From: Bdellovibrio sp. ArHS
GTDB taxonomy: Bacteria; Bdellovibrionota; Bdellovibrionia; Bdellovibrionales; Bdellovibrionaceae
DNA: 64,000 nucleotides
Direction of reading: 5' to 3'
NCBI RefSeq assembly: GCF_000786105.1
Contig: NZ_JTEV01000010.1
Span: 62,001-126,000, forward strand
Position 1 is the stretch's first letter; the number at the start of each line of letters is the position of its first letter. The notes under the pieces were generated by a model. The model saw only the letters and a program-made list of their open reading frames with translations, made no database searches and was not told the DNA's origin. The position numbers were made by a program, and so were the translations under genes. This document shows, in pieces, positions 9,212-17,352 of this stretch.

Positions 9212-9302
9212 GCGGGCGGTCAGCGATGTCGAGTTCCGCAGCAGCCCACTTCAAAGGAGGGGCGTCCGCGAGGACTGTCCGAGCACATCGCTGACCGCCC
9301 GC
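9212..9302. repeat. Large GC-rich inverted repeat (18-bp perfect arms, 55-nt interior)
   Basis: Left arm GCGGGCGGTCAGCGATGT (9212-9229) and right arm ACATCGCTGACCGCCCGC (9285-9302) are perfect complements. The interior can form at least one small hairpin, GTCC-GCGA-GGAC (9264-9275), with a GNRA-type loop, and a possible second one pairing GCCC with GGGGC. It is more GC-rich than its surroundings. It lies between a convergent-side unknown and the DUF1266 gene. It could be a dispersed REP-like element or a structured RNA; no T-run follows, so a simple terminator is unlikely. Small ORFs over it are treated as chance. Confidence 0.8.
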
Positions 9303-9369
9303 GAGGGTGCCTGCTTGATTTCCACCTTATCATATGGGACGTTTATTCTAAACAGAAACAGAGGACCTC

Positions 9370-10140
9370 ATGCGCCGTATACTTCCAGAAACAGATTTAG
9401 AAAGAAAGCTGATGTGTCTGGGCGCGGTCTTTGTTGAAGAAAATCAGGTTCTTGATGAGGTGTTTCAAGTTATTGGGTCTGATCTGATGGACGATAGAGA
9501 GCTGTCATCTGAAATCAAAGATCAGGTTTTGGATGAAATCGGCGAGTACTTTTTCCGATTGGATATGAACTATGGCCCCGAGATCAAAGGGGATTGCATC
9601 GGCATTCTGGAAGAATTCTGGGGTGTGACGGACAAAGCCTCGGCTTTGAAAAACCTTGAGAACATTCGGCAACAGGGGCATCGCACGAAATTCAATGTGC
9701 TTAAATCATCTCTGCCATCGGATGGCAGCATTGATGCCGTGTCGTTAGAAAAGTTTAAGCAAATTTTCTGTTTTGATATCGAAGTCGGGCAGGAAGTGCA
9801 AATGAGCAAAGAGGACTACACCAAGCTTGCCTCCTGGGTTCAACGCACGAATAAATATTTAAAAGAGGCTGGTATTCTAGGATGGGATGCCGCCCGCTAT
9901 ATCCATCTGGTTCGTCTGTGTTTCGTGGTCGGTTATCTCGAGGACAATGAGGCTTGGGCGGAAATATTAAAACTAGCGCCCGTTATCGAAGGGCGCTTCG
10001 ATTCTTGGATGGAGTTTTCGCAAAGTTTTCTGATTGGTCGGACTTTCTGGTCGGGTCATGATGATCCTCAAGTTAAAGAGATCTGCCAAAGACTTCTCGG
10101 TCATCCCGCCAGTCCTTGGCGCTTTTTCTCCTGGACCTAA
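9370..10140 (+). CDS. DUF1266 domain protein
   Basis: A soluble 256-aa protein. The C-terminal part, GWDAARYIHLVRLCFVVGYL followed by an acidic helix and then WMEFSQSFLIGRTFW (about residues 175-230), matches the DUF1266 pattern of an RxxxLxRxxxxxGY motif followed by a WxxFxxSxxxGRxFW motif. The N-terminal half is acidic and mostly helical. No signal peptide or membrane segment is seen. A GAGGA site lies a few bases before the ATG. The family's function is unknown. It begins 68 bp after the large inverted repeat and stands alone. Confidence 0.8.
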   Translation: MRRILPETDLERKLMCLGAVFVEENQVLDEVFQVIGSDLMDDRELSSEIKDQVLDEIGEYFFRLDMNYGPEIKGDCIGILEEFWGVTDKASALKNLENIRQQGHRTKFNVLKSSLPSDGSIDAVSLEKFKQIFCFDIEVGQEVQMSKEDYTKLASWVQRTNKYLKEAGILGWDAARYIHLVRLCFVVGYLEDNEAWAEILKLAPVIEGRFDSWMEFSQSFLIGRTFWSGHDDPQVKEICQRLLGHPASPWRFFSWT

Positions 10141-10162
10141 TGCCAGTTTTCCCTCGTTTGTC

Positions 10163-10189
10163 TCAAGTTTAAACGTTCTATTCCGATAC
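10163..10189 (+). promoter_or_regulatory. Candidate sigma-28 (FliA) promoter
   Basis: TCAAGTTT (10163-10170), an 11-nt spacer and TCCGATAC (10182-10189) closely match the sigma-28 consensus TAAAGTTT-N11-GCCGATAA (7/8 and 6/8). It lies 53 bp upstream of the ATG at 10243 in the right orientation. Confidence 0.7.
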
Positions 10190-10242
10190 ATAACTTGAAG
10201 ACCAAGGATGGCCTTCAAAATCAACACACACGGAGGTGTGGT

Positions 10243-10671
10243 ATGGAAAAAATCAGTGGAATTCTGCCAGCAAGTCCACGGACCCGCGTTGCCGATGTTT
10301 CTGTCGCGCAACCGGCGCGACCGGGGGCCTTGGCGCTTGGTAGACCCATGGGTAAAAACTCACTCGGAGATCGGCTTACACTCAGTAAGCAGATGGAAGA
10401 GCTGAAGCAGACAGGGCAACTTCCTGAACCCGAGGCCTCTCCCGTTTACAAAAATCCCGGCGAAATAAAGAAGTTGAAAGTCATTGAGGATCTGAATCAA
10501 AAGTTCTTCCAGAATCCAAAGTCTGTCGCACGTGAAGGGGATATGACGAAGTCGGAAGAGGCTTTGAGTAAGACCACGGATAACGAAGGTCTTTTCTATG
10601 TTGAAAAGGAATTGCGTCCGCAACAAGAGCCAACTCCTTTAAAAGAGATCTCAGACAATAAAATCGCCTAA
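10243..10671 (+). CDS. Small soluble protein of unknown function, probable FliA-regulon member
   Basis: 142 aa from the ATG at 10243, chosen because GGAGG lies 6 nt before it; an in-frame ATG at 10195 lacks a site. It begins MEKISGILPASPRTRVADVS, then has a Pro/Ala/Gly-rich low-complexity stretch and a charged, probably helical or disordered remainder. No signal peptide, membrane segment or known domain is seen. Because a good sigma-28 promoter precedes it, a flagellar or motility role is inferred. A FlgM-like anti-sigma role is conceivable for a short disordered protein under this promoter, but the C-terminal FlgM signature is not visible. Confidence 0.7.
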   Translation: MEKISGILPASPRTRVADVSVAQPARPGALALGRPMGKNSLGDRLTLSKQMEELKQTGQLPEPEASPVYKNPGEIKKLKVIEDLNQKFFQNPKSVAREGDMTKSEEALSKTTDNEGLFYVEKELRPQQEPTPLKEISDNKIA

Positions 10672-10681
10672 ATCTTGACAT

Positions 10682-10715
10682 CTCCCGTTTCGAACTCAAA
10701 GTAACGAAACGGGAG
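10682..10715 (+). promoter_or_regulatory. Hairpin containing the ribosome binding site of the rhomboid gene
   Basis: CTCCCGTTTCG (10682-10692) and CGAAACGGGAG (10705-10715) form a perfect 11-bp stem with a 12-nt loop. The 3' arm includes most of the GGGAGG ribosome binding site for the ATG at 10721. No T-run follows, so it is not a classic terminator. A TTGACA sequence sits just before it (10675-10680), but no good -10 follows at the usual distance. Confidence 0.55.
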
Positions 10716-10720
10716 GCTTC

Positions 10721-11440
10721 ATGCAGCCAGCGGCACGTGCTTGGACAGTCATACGTTCGACTTGGCTTACACGAAAGCCTTCTAGCCGCGCCTGGTTTGC
10801 GGCTTCCTGGTCCGTCTTTTTACTTATCGTTGGCAGTGTCATTTACTGGCAAAATATACTTAATTCAACAACCTGGATGAGTGCTTCGCAAGCATCTGTG
10901 TTTTCGCAACATCAGTTCTGGCGCCTTTGGAGCACGCTCTTTGCTCACGCCGACTTAGGGCACTTAGCCGCAAACTCTTTACTCTTTTTTGTCTTCGGAT
11001 ATTTTTTGACGGGGTACTTCGGTCTGTTTGTCTTTCCGTTTCTGGCGTTCTTATTCGGAGGCATCACAAATGCCCTGACAGTTTTGACTTATTCCCCGGA
11101 GGTCACACTGATCGGTGTTTCCGGTGTCGTTTACTGGATGGGAGGCATGTGGCTTGTCCTGTATCTTTTGCTGGACGAGCAAAGAACCTGGCTGCAAAGA
11201 AGTCTGCGTGCCGCAGGTGTAGCGCTGGGGGTGTTCATGCCATCAACTGCGTTTGAACCCCAGGTCAGCTACCGAGCGCATTTCATTGGTTTCGTCCTCG
11301 GGGTTGTGACAGGGTTTATCTACTATCAGATTCGCAAAAAGGAATTTAAATCCGCGGTGACGTATGAAATTCTGCGGGACGATGATTTGCAACCGGAGCT
11401 TCCTCAGGAATCTTCCGGTTCAGAGGTCGAAAGGCTCTAA
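10721..11440 (+). CDS. Rhomboid family intramembrane serine protease
   Basis: A 239-aa membrane protein with about six hydrophobic segments. Catalytic features are visible: Ser134 in GVSG (131-135 region) and His187 in YRAHFIGFVLG, the Ser-His dyad of active rhomboids. A conserved FWRLWSTLFAHADLGHLAANS segment precedes them. Rhomboids cleave transmembrane segments of substrates within the inner membrane. The C-terminal tail is acidic and cytoplasmic. The start has GGGAGG 4-5 nt upstream, within a hairpin. It overlaps the end of the convergent CpaF-type gene by 21 nt. The substrate is not predictable; nearby pilus proteins are only neighbours. Confidence 0.88.
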   Translation: MQPAARAWTVIRSTWLTRKPSSRAWFAASWSVFLLIVGSVIYWQNILNSTTWMSASQASVFSQHQFWRLWSTLFAHADLGHLAANSLLFFVFGYFLTGYFGLFVFPFLAFLFGGITNALTVLTYSPEVTLIGVSGVVYWMGGMWLVLYLLLDEQRTWLQRSLRAAGVALGVFMPSTAFEPQVSYRAHFIGFVLGVVTGFIYYQIRKKEFKSAVTYEILRDDDLQPELPQESSGSEVERL

Positions 11441-12531
11441 AAGAAAGCCGCTCTCTTCAAGTGAACACAAACGAAAAGCGCCCTTAAATCGGCGCTGGCC
11501 CGAAGTTTCACGTCCCACAACGATGACATAGTCTAAAGACATTTGAATAAGGCGACGGATGGCCGAAAGACTCCATTGGGGAGCCCCCATTTGAATTAAC
11601 ATTTCCAGACGAATCAACGCTTGAGCGGCGTCCTGCGCATGCAAAGTTCCGAAACTTCCGGCGTGTCCTGTTGCTAAGGCCATCAAAAAATCTTTGGCTT
11701 CGGCGCCGCGAACTTCCCCCATGGCAATTCGATCAGGACGCAGGCGTAAGGCTCTCTTCACCAGTTGTGTTTGATCTATGGCCGGAAGAACATTCTGTGG
11801 ATCTTCGCGTGTCAGCAACTTCATGCTGGCATGATTGGGCAAAGGTATCTCGGACGTGTCTTCAATTATAACCACACGTTCATTTTCCGGCAGCAGGTTC
11901 AAAAAAGAATTTAAAACAGAGGTTTTCCCGCTCCCAGTTGAGCCGACCACTAAAAAGTTTTTTTCTTTTCGACGAGTTCTTGAAAAAGTCGCAAGTCGCG
12001 TTCTTGGCACCAGCCACTTTCTGCAAGCTTCAGGAATGTCCACGGATTCTTGGGGTGCCGCCGCAAGGTCAAGTGAACGGACGAATGGGTGATGTCACTG
12101 CCAATTAGGCTGAGGCGAAAATCTTGAAACGAACCATCGGCGCTGGGAAACTCCTTCGTAATATGCGTGTTGGACTCGTGAGAAAGACGATCGATGCAGT
12201 TGCGAAAACTCAATTCCGAAAAGAACGAATCGGGATGTTTGAAAAGCCGTCCGGCACGCTCTAACCAAATGGCCTGCGGTCCGTTGACGATAATTTCTGT
12301 GATGCTTTCATCTTGAAGAAGTTCCGTCAAAGGCCCCCACGTATTAATTTCTGCGAGGACGCGTCTTTGAATTTCTTCGGTTTGATTGGCAAGATTCTTC
12401 TGAACGATCTGCTCAATCTTTTTGGAGCGCAATGATTGTGCTTCGTCTGGTGAAAGTAAAAACTCATTTAAAGGAATTTGATGGATTTCATGCTGGATGC
12501 TATCGTAAACCGCTTTTGCCACTATTTTCAT
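11420..12531 (-). pseudogene. CpaF/TadA-type secretion ATPase, reading frame broken by a shift at an A7 run
   Basis: Two overlapping frames make one CpaF-type ATPase. The upstream frame (12531-11950) gives the N-terminal region ending QELVEKKKTF then stop. The downstream frame continues as KNFLVVGSTGSGKTS (Walker A), VIIEDTSE, RPDRIAMGEVRGAEA (Walker B) and ATGHAGSFGTLHA (His box) to 11420. The shift falls at seven T's (11958-11964; A7 on the coding strand). A -1 shift there restores a complete protein of about 370 aa with all motifs. CpaF powers Tad pilus assembly. The start overlaps the secretin stop by 4 nt (ATGA). It may be a mutation, a sequencing error at the homopolymer, or productive slippage. 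Confidence 0.85.
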
Positions 12532-13835
12532 TTTTCAACTCCTTGAGTTTGTAGATGCTCCTGACCTGTGCCATCTTCGCCGTCTTTTAAAATTGTCGGG
12601 CGGACAAAGATCACAAGTTCAGAGCGGTTTTCGCGAAAATCTTTGCTGGAAAAAAGAGCTCCCAGAACTGGCAGGCGCGAAAATAGGGGCAGTCCCGAAG
12701 AAGAAGTCCCTTCCTCGTTTTTCAAAAGCCCGGAAAGTGCGATCGTTTGAGGACGGGTTAAATCAAAATGACTAGAGACCCGGTTAGTTAAGACTCCAGG
12801 AATATCTCCTGTGCCGTTGGCTTTATCCAAAGTTGTCACTTCGGTTTCGATAGAAAGACTGATGCGTCCCGAAGAATCCGCTTTGGGTTTCACCCGCAAT
12901 AAAATTCCATATCTTTTCCAGACCACCTCCGAGGCTTTGTAGCTCATAATGCGAATGGGAAATTCTCCTCCCGCCAGAAACTCGGCTTCTTTGCCACTGC
13001 GGCAAAGGATGTTGGGACTGGCTAAAATTCGTCCATCGCCGTTTTCCTCTAAGGCTTGAATATTAAAGGGCAGTCCGGCTTCGACTTCCCAGGTTCCCGA
13101 AGGCAGCAGGTTCGCAGCGTAAGACGAGGGCCATTGCAGACCATATTTCATTCCCTGGGCTCGTCGGATTTCAGCCACCGTGATTTGCACTTTCACCGTG
13201 GGGGCGACTTCCAGACTGTTTTCATCACGCAGGACGTGAATGCCATAAGGCCCCAAAAGCTGCACATATTTTTTTAAAACGTCTTCGGAAGAACTAATCC
13301 GCACTTCAATTCCTTGCGAAAAGATCAGGGTTTGCGGAGGAAGTTTTGCTTCCGCCAAAACAGTGCGAAAGTGACTTTGTGCCGCTGCTTTGAGTTCGTC
13401 GGAAAACTGGGCGCGCATTTTATAACCCAAAGAACGATCGCGGCTGAAGGCAGCTAACTTATGCCAATCCGCAAATCTGTACAGGCTGCCAACAATATGC
13501 AGATCCCCCTCTGAAACCAAAACGGAAAGGCCGACGACACTTTGGAGTTCTTGTTGCAACAACGCCAAAGAATCGGTTTTCGTCGGATGAAGAACTTGCA
13601 CCCGGTACACGGCGGAGCCCACTCTTAGAAGAGTGTGACCTTCGCGAGTTCCACGCAATGTAAGTGAAGCCCCCTGACCTTCGGCTTTTAGAATCTCTCG
13701 ATCTTGAATCCAGACTGAAGAGTGTCCTTGCAAAGGAATTTTGTGAGTTTCGCCCAAAGACAGTGTAAGTTCTTTTTCTTTGGCGCCTGCTACTGAAAAG
13801 AAAAATGTCACGACTAGAATTAAAAGTGTTTTCAT
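12528..13835 (-). CDS. CpaC/RcpA-type pilus secretin
   Basis: An outer-membrane secretin-like protein of 435 aa for a Tad-type pilus. A signal peptide (MKTLLILVVTFFFSVAGA) precedes an N-terminal domain with the LGETHKIPL pattern of pilus secretin N-domains and then a BON-like stretch (LVSEGDLHIVGS). The secretin core is visible in VQITVAEIRRAQGMKYGLQW, ILASPNILCRSGKEAEFLAGGEFP and ALSGLLKNEEGTSSSGLPLFSRLPVLGALFSS, ending in SELVIFVRPTIL. All are hallmarks of the CpaC group. It lies directly upstream of the frameshifted CpaF gene (4-nt overlap). The start codon lies within a strong hairpin. The rest of the Tad genes lie about 5 kb away. Confidence 0.92.
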   Translation of the reverse strand: MKTLLILVVTFFFSVAGAKEKELTLSLGETHKIPLQGHSSVWIQDREILKAEGQGASLTLRGTREGHTLLRVGSAVYRVQVLHPTKTDSLALLQQELQSVVGLSVLVSEGDLHIVGSLYRFADWHKLAAFSRDRSLGYKMRAQFSDELKAAAQSHFRTVLAEAKLPPQTLIFSQGIEVRISSSEDVLKKYVQLLGPYGIHVLRDENSLEVAPTVKVQITVAEIRRAQGMKYGLQWPSSYAANLLPSGTWEVEAGLPFNIQALEENGDGRILASPNILCRSGKEAEFLAGGEFPIRIMSYKASEVVWKRYGILLRVKPKADSSGRISLSIETEVTTLDKANGTGDIPGVLTNRVSSHFDLTRPQTIALSGLLKNEEGTSSSGLPLFSRLPVLGALFSSKDFRENRSELVIFVRPTILKDGEDGTGQEHLQTQGVEK

Positions 13836-13858
13836 GCTCTGGATTCAAAGCATGAAAA
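13829..13858 (-). promoter_or_regulatory. Hairpin that includes the start codon of the secretin gene
   Basis: TTTTCATGCT (13829-13838) and AGCATGAAAA (13849-13858) are perfect 10-bp complements with a 10-nt loop. On the coding strand the 3' arm contains the ATG of the secretin gene (13833-13835), so the start codon could be masked. A second, weaker pairing (CGCCTC with GAGGCG) lies just upstream, between this gene and the kinase gene. Confidence 0.5.
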
Positions 13859-13911
13859 GGGACGGACGACACGCCTCTTAAAAGACTACCCAGAGGCGGT
13901 GGCCGGACGTC

Positions 13912-15018
13912 TTAGCCGAGGGCGAGTTCGAAGAAGACCATCACACCCTGGTTGGTGTTTTTAAACTGCAACTGAGAATTATGCGACTTCAGGATCGATT
14001 GACAGATCGTCAGCCCCAAGCCTGTGCCTGTCGAGTGGTGCATAACATCTTCGTCAATATAAAAAGGTTTGGTGATCTTGTCGATAACCGAAAGGGGAAG
14101 ATGTGGACCTTTATTGTGAACCAGAAAGCGTAGGTTTGGCCCGTTGCGAATGGATTCAACGTGAATTTCGCTGCCTTCCTCGCCGAACTTTGCTGCATTG
14201 TGAATCAGTCTTAACATCACTTGTTTAATAAGGCGGGCATCGGCATTCACCGTGACGGCCTCAAGTTTGGAAACCAACTTTTGTTGCTTCTTTTGCAGAA
14301 GATCTGTCACTTCTTTGGAAAGACTTTCATCGAATTGAGTGAAAGCGATACTCTGCATATCAATCTTCAACTGATTAGTTTCCGCGCGCACGACCAGAAG
14401 CACATCTTCCACCAAGGTTTTCAAACGTTCGGCGCTTTTATTGATCCGATTGACCATCAATTTGTCTTCATCCGCTAGATTGGACTCTGCCAGCAATGAA
14501 GAAAAACTTAATATAGATGTCAGGGGCGTCTTCAATTCGTGATTAATCAGAATCATGAAGTTGGATTTAGCGACATCGAGACTCTTTAAGTCTTCCAATG
14601 CTTTGGCCAGCTCGGCATTTTTTTGTTTTAACTCCTGACCTATGGCAAATCTTTCAATGGCGTGATCCACGGTGTTGGTAAGATCGACGGGGTCCCAGGG
14701 TTTGGTTAGATAGCGAAAGATTTGTCCCTTATTCACAGCCATGATAACGGACTCAAGGTCCGTATAACCGGTCAGAAGAATACGAATTGTCTCAGGATGA
14801 GATTCCAGAGTTCTCTCTAAAAATTCAACTCCGGTCATCTCTGGCATTCGTTGATCTGTGATGATCAACGACACGGGGCCTGGATGTTCGTCTAGAACAG
14901 CAAGAGCCTCTTTACCTGAGGTAGCCTTTAGTACGGTAAATTTCTTTCGAAACAACCGTTCCAAGGCATCTACGTTATCTATTTCATCATCTACACAAAG
15001 AATTGTGTGCTTCATCAT
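13912..15018 (-). CDS. Hybrid response regulator-histidine kinase
   Basis: A soluble two-component protein of about 368 aa starting at MMKHTILCVDDE (ATG 15018 or 15015; AGG lies a few bases upstream). The receiver domain has the acidic pair at 10-11, the phospho-acceptor Asp55 in IITDQRMPEMTG and Lys106 in LTKPWDP. A helix leads to the kinase core with the H-box His160 in INHELKTPLTSILSFSSLL, an N-box (LIHNAAKFG) and a G2-type box (STGTGLGLTICQSILKSH). No membrane segment is present, so it probably receives phosphate or signals from a cytoplasmic partner. It lies 76 bp upstream of the pilus secretin on the same strand, so control of pilus genes is possible but only inferred. Confidence 0.93.
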   Translation of the reverse strand: MMKHTILCVDDEIDNVDALERLFRKKFTVLKATSGKEALAVLDEHPGPVSLIITDQRMPEMTGVEFLERTLESHPETIRILLTGYTDLESVIMAVNKGQIFRYLTKPWDPVDLTNTVDHAIERFAIGQELKQKNAELAKALEDLKSLDVAKSNFMILINHELKTPLTSILSFSSLLAESNLADEDKLMVNRINKSAERLKTLVEDVLLVVRAETNQLKIDMQSIAFTQFDESLSKEVTDLLQKKQQKLVSKLEAVTVNADARLIKQVMLRLIHNAAKFGEEGSEIHVESIRNGPNLRFLVHNKGPHLPLSVIDKITKPFYIDEDVMHHSTGTGLGLTICQSILKSHNSQLQFKNTNQGVMVFFELALG

Positions 15019-15191
15019 GAAACCTAGTGTAGGATTTGAAAAAGGGCAGTGCAAAGGAATTTGCACAAGGCCCTGATGTTGTCACGGATGATAACGAGAA
15101 AGAGAGAGAAGCCCTGCTGTCTCCCAGCTGTTTTTTCACCTAGACAGGAGTCTAGTTTCACACTCTTTCAACATTTTTGCTCAGAAATGAG

Positions 15192-15219
15192 TCAAGTCTG
15201 CGTTGTTCCCTGACGATGA
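15192..15219 (+). promoter_or_regulatory. Weak candidate sigma-28 promoter upstream of the Gly/Met-rich gene
   Basis: TCAAGTCT (15192-15199), a 12-nt spacer and GACGATGA (15212-15219) match the sigma-28 consensus at 6/8 in each box. It lies about 45 bp upstream of the ATG at 15263. The match is weaker than the sites at 10163, 47672 and 61478. Confidence 0.35.
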
Positions 15220-15262
15220 GTGAAACGGTAGAAGTGTTTTTATCCTTTTCAGGAGATCGTGT

Positions 15263-17326
15263 ATGAAATTTTGGATGCGCATTGCAGCTCCTTTCACATT
15301 CGTGATGAGCTTTGCAGTTGGTGCTCAAGCTCAAATGTGGGGGACGGGAATGTATGGTGGTATGCAATCATGCCCTTACAACTACTCCGCTGCAGCTGGT
15401 TCTTCAAGCTACCTTGATGAAATCAAAGAGGCGCAGGCCGCGATAAAAGAAGCACAAGCTCAACTTCGCTCGAAAAAATCTGAAAAGAAAAGGCTCGAAA
15501 AGTCCATGGAACGTTCTCGCCGCGATGTCGAGCAGGTTGTTTCAGAAGACTTCACCGAATTCATGTTTGAACACATCGAAAACAACAGAACATGTCAGTC
15601 TTATAAAGGTATCGGCGCAGCTCCTGAAGAGGCCGAAGCAGCAGGTGATCAAGGCGGTGTTCCGGTAACTCCGATCGCAAATGGTGACATTGCGGGATCT
15701 GTGCAAATTCGCGCGTTCCAAATCAATGAGTGGAAAGTTTTGTGTGATCCGAATAAAGCAGGCTCCGTTTCCGGTGCCGTTTGTAATATGGCTCGCGCAC
15801 GTCAACCTGAAAAGGGTCGTGCAACGGCTCAGGATTGTACGAAAGGTCTTGCTGACTACCGCAAGGCTTATAGCCAATCCAACAAAATTCAACGCGAAAT
15901 CGAAGCATTGGAAAACTTGATCTCTCGTTCTAAAGAAGACATTCAAGATGCAAAACAGAATTATGCTGATGAACAACGTGAGCGTCAGCGTGAGCAACTT
16001 GAAGGTGGCATCTGTACAGACTGTATCATGCAAGGAAACGGTTACTCTTATCAGAAACCTCAGACAGATTGGGGTTCTGTGATCGGTAACATCGGTCTTG
16101 GTTTAGCAGCAACTTACATGGGCTATCAAACTAATAAAATGGTTGCAGATGCCAACTCGAATATCGGTTGGCCGACTCAACCTTATCCTGCGTGGGGCTA
16201 CGGCTTTCCTTTCCTTGCTCAAGGTGTCGGTCAAATGATCGGTGGTGGGAGCGGTATTTACGGTGCAATCGGTGGCGGCATTGGTGCCGGTGGTTTCGGT
16301 TGCGCAGGTATGAACGGTGGCGCTTACGGTATGATGGGACCTTACGGTGGCATGAACGGTGGCGGCATGTGGGGCAACCCTTATGCTATGGCCGGCATGG
16401 GCGGTGGTCTTGGTGGTGGAATTTATATGCCTGGCATGGGCCCTTGGGGTATGGCCGGTCCTTGGGGTATGGGTGGACCATATCCTGGAGCGATGGGTTA
16501 CCCAATGATGGGTGGCATGATGGGAATGCCAATGGGTGGAATGCTCGGCGGCGGCATCGGCGGTATGATGGGTATGCCGATGGGCGGAATGGCCGGTGGT
16601 ATGATGGGTATGCCGATGGGCGGAATGGCTGGCGGTATGATGGGCATGCCGATGGGCGGAATGCTCGGCGGCGGTCTTGGCGGCATGATGGGTTATCCGA
16701 TGGGCGGCATGATGGGTATGCCGATGGGCGGAATGGCTGGCGGTATGATGGGAATGCCAATGGGTGGAATGCTCGGTGGCGGTCTTGGCGGTATGATGGG
16801 TTATCCGATGGGCGGCATGATGGGTATGCCGATGGGCGGAATGGCCGGTGGTATGATGGGAATGCCAATGGGTGGAATGCTCGGCGGTGGTCTTGGTGGT
16901 ATGATGGGTATGCCAATGGGCGGAATGGCTGGCGGCATGATGGGCATGCCGATGGGTGGAATGGCTGGCGGTCTTGGTGGTTTGCAAATGCAGCAACAAA
17001 TGATGCAAATGCAAATGCAACAATACCAAATGTACATGCAACAACAGCAACAATACATGCAGCAACAAATGCAAAGACAGCAAGTTGTGGCGAGCCTTCA
17101 GCAAGAGCTTTATGGATTGTTGTATAGAATCCAGCAAGTTTCTTACGGCGGCGGTGGCTACATTGGTGGCTCTATCGGTGTCGGCACAGGAGTTGGAACT
17201 ATTGGGACTGGCGTCGGAAACGGCATCTTAACCCCGCTTCCAGGTTCAGCGACCGGCGGAATGTCGACAATTCCAGGCACGCTTCCTTCGGGAGGAGTGT
17301 CAGCACCAATTCCTTCAGCTCGATAA
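15263..17326 (+). CDS. Secreted Gly/Met-rich repeat protein
   Basis: A 687-aa exported protein. A signal peptide (MKFWMRIAAPFTFVMSFAVGAQA) is followed by a coiled-coil stretch (about residues 50-95, IKEAQAAIKEAQAQLRSKKSEKKRLEK), a cysteine-containing region, a second charged helical region (~210-250) and CTDCIMQGN. From about residue 325 it is Gly/Met/Pro-rich, with twelve units of the type MGMPMGGM or MGYPMGGM. A Gln/Met-rich stretch (~575-610) and a Gly/Thr tail complete it. AGGAG precedes the ATG. I do not recognise a family. Met/Gly repeats occur in structural or metal-binding secreted proteins, so a surface or matrix role is only a guess. A weak sigma-28-like site lies upstream. Confidence 0.85.
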   Translation: MKFWMRIAAPFTFVMSFAVGAQAQMWGTGMYGGMQSCPYNYSAAAGSSSYLDEIKEAQAAIKEAQAQLRSKKSEKKRLEKSMERSRRDVEQVVSEDFTEFMFEHIENNRTCQSYKGIGAAPEEAEAAGDQGGVPVTPIANGDIAGSVQIRAFQINEWKVLCDPNKAGSVSGAVCNMARARQPEKGRATAQDCTKGLADYRKAYSQSNKIQREIEALENLISRSKEDIQDAKQNYADEQRERQREQLEGGICTDCIMQGNGYSYQKPQTDWGSVIGNIGLGLAATYMGYQTNKMVADANSNIGWPTQPYPAWGYGFPFLAQGVGQMIGGGSGIYGAIGGGIGAGGFGCAGMNGGAYGMMGPYGGMNGGGMWGNPYAMAGMGGGLGGGIYMPGMGPWGMAGPWGMGGPYPGAMGYPMMGGMMGMPMGGMLGGGIGGMMGMPMGGMAGGMMGMPMGGMAGGMMGMPMGGMLGGGLGGMMGYPMGGMMGMPMGGMAGGMMGMPMGGMLGGGLGGMMGYPMGGMMGMPMGGMAGGMMGMPMGGMLGGGLGGMMGMPMGGMAGGMMGMPMGGMAGGLGGLQMQQQMMQMQMQQYQMYMQQQQQYMQQQMQRQQVVASLQQELYGLLYRIQQVSYGGGGYIGGSIGVGTGVGTIGTGVGNGILTPLPGSATGGMSTIPGTLPSGGVSAPIPSAR
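16496..16977 (+). repeat. In-frame tandem repeats coding for MGMPMGGM-type units
   Basis: A near-continuous array of imperfect units of about 36 nt, grouped in higher-order blocks near 108 nt (MLGGGLGG, MGYPMGG, MGMPMGGMAGG, MGMPMGG). Ten MGMPMGGM and two MGYPMGGM units are encoded. Third-position differences between units show that they are not very recent copies throughout, though several stretches are identical and could recombine. Confidence 0.85.
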
Positions 17327-17352
17327 TTCAAATAATTTAGTTAAAAAAAACG

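Noticed and set aside
9192-9437. 81-codon ORF crossing the large inverted repeat and the DUF1266 start
   Set aside because: It overlaps the DUF1266 start, has no ribosome site, and its product is just the translated inverted repeat.
16496-16977. Tandem repeats as a CRISPR array
   Set aside because: Units are contiguous and in-frame coding without unique spacers; no cas genes are present.
16103-17137. 344-codon open frame on the minus strand over the Met/Gly repeats
   Set aside because: It arises from the biased codons of the repeat array (His/Thr/Ser-rich product), has no ribosome site or known motif, and lies wholly within the well-supported plus-strand gene.
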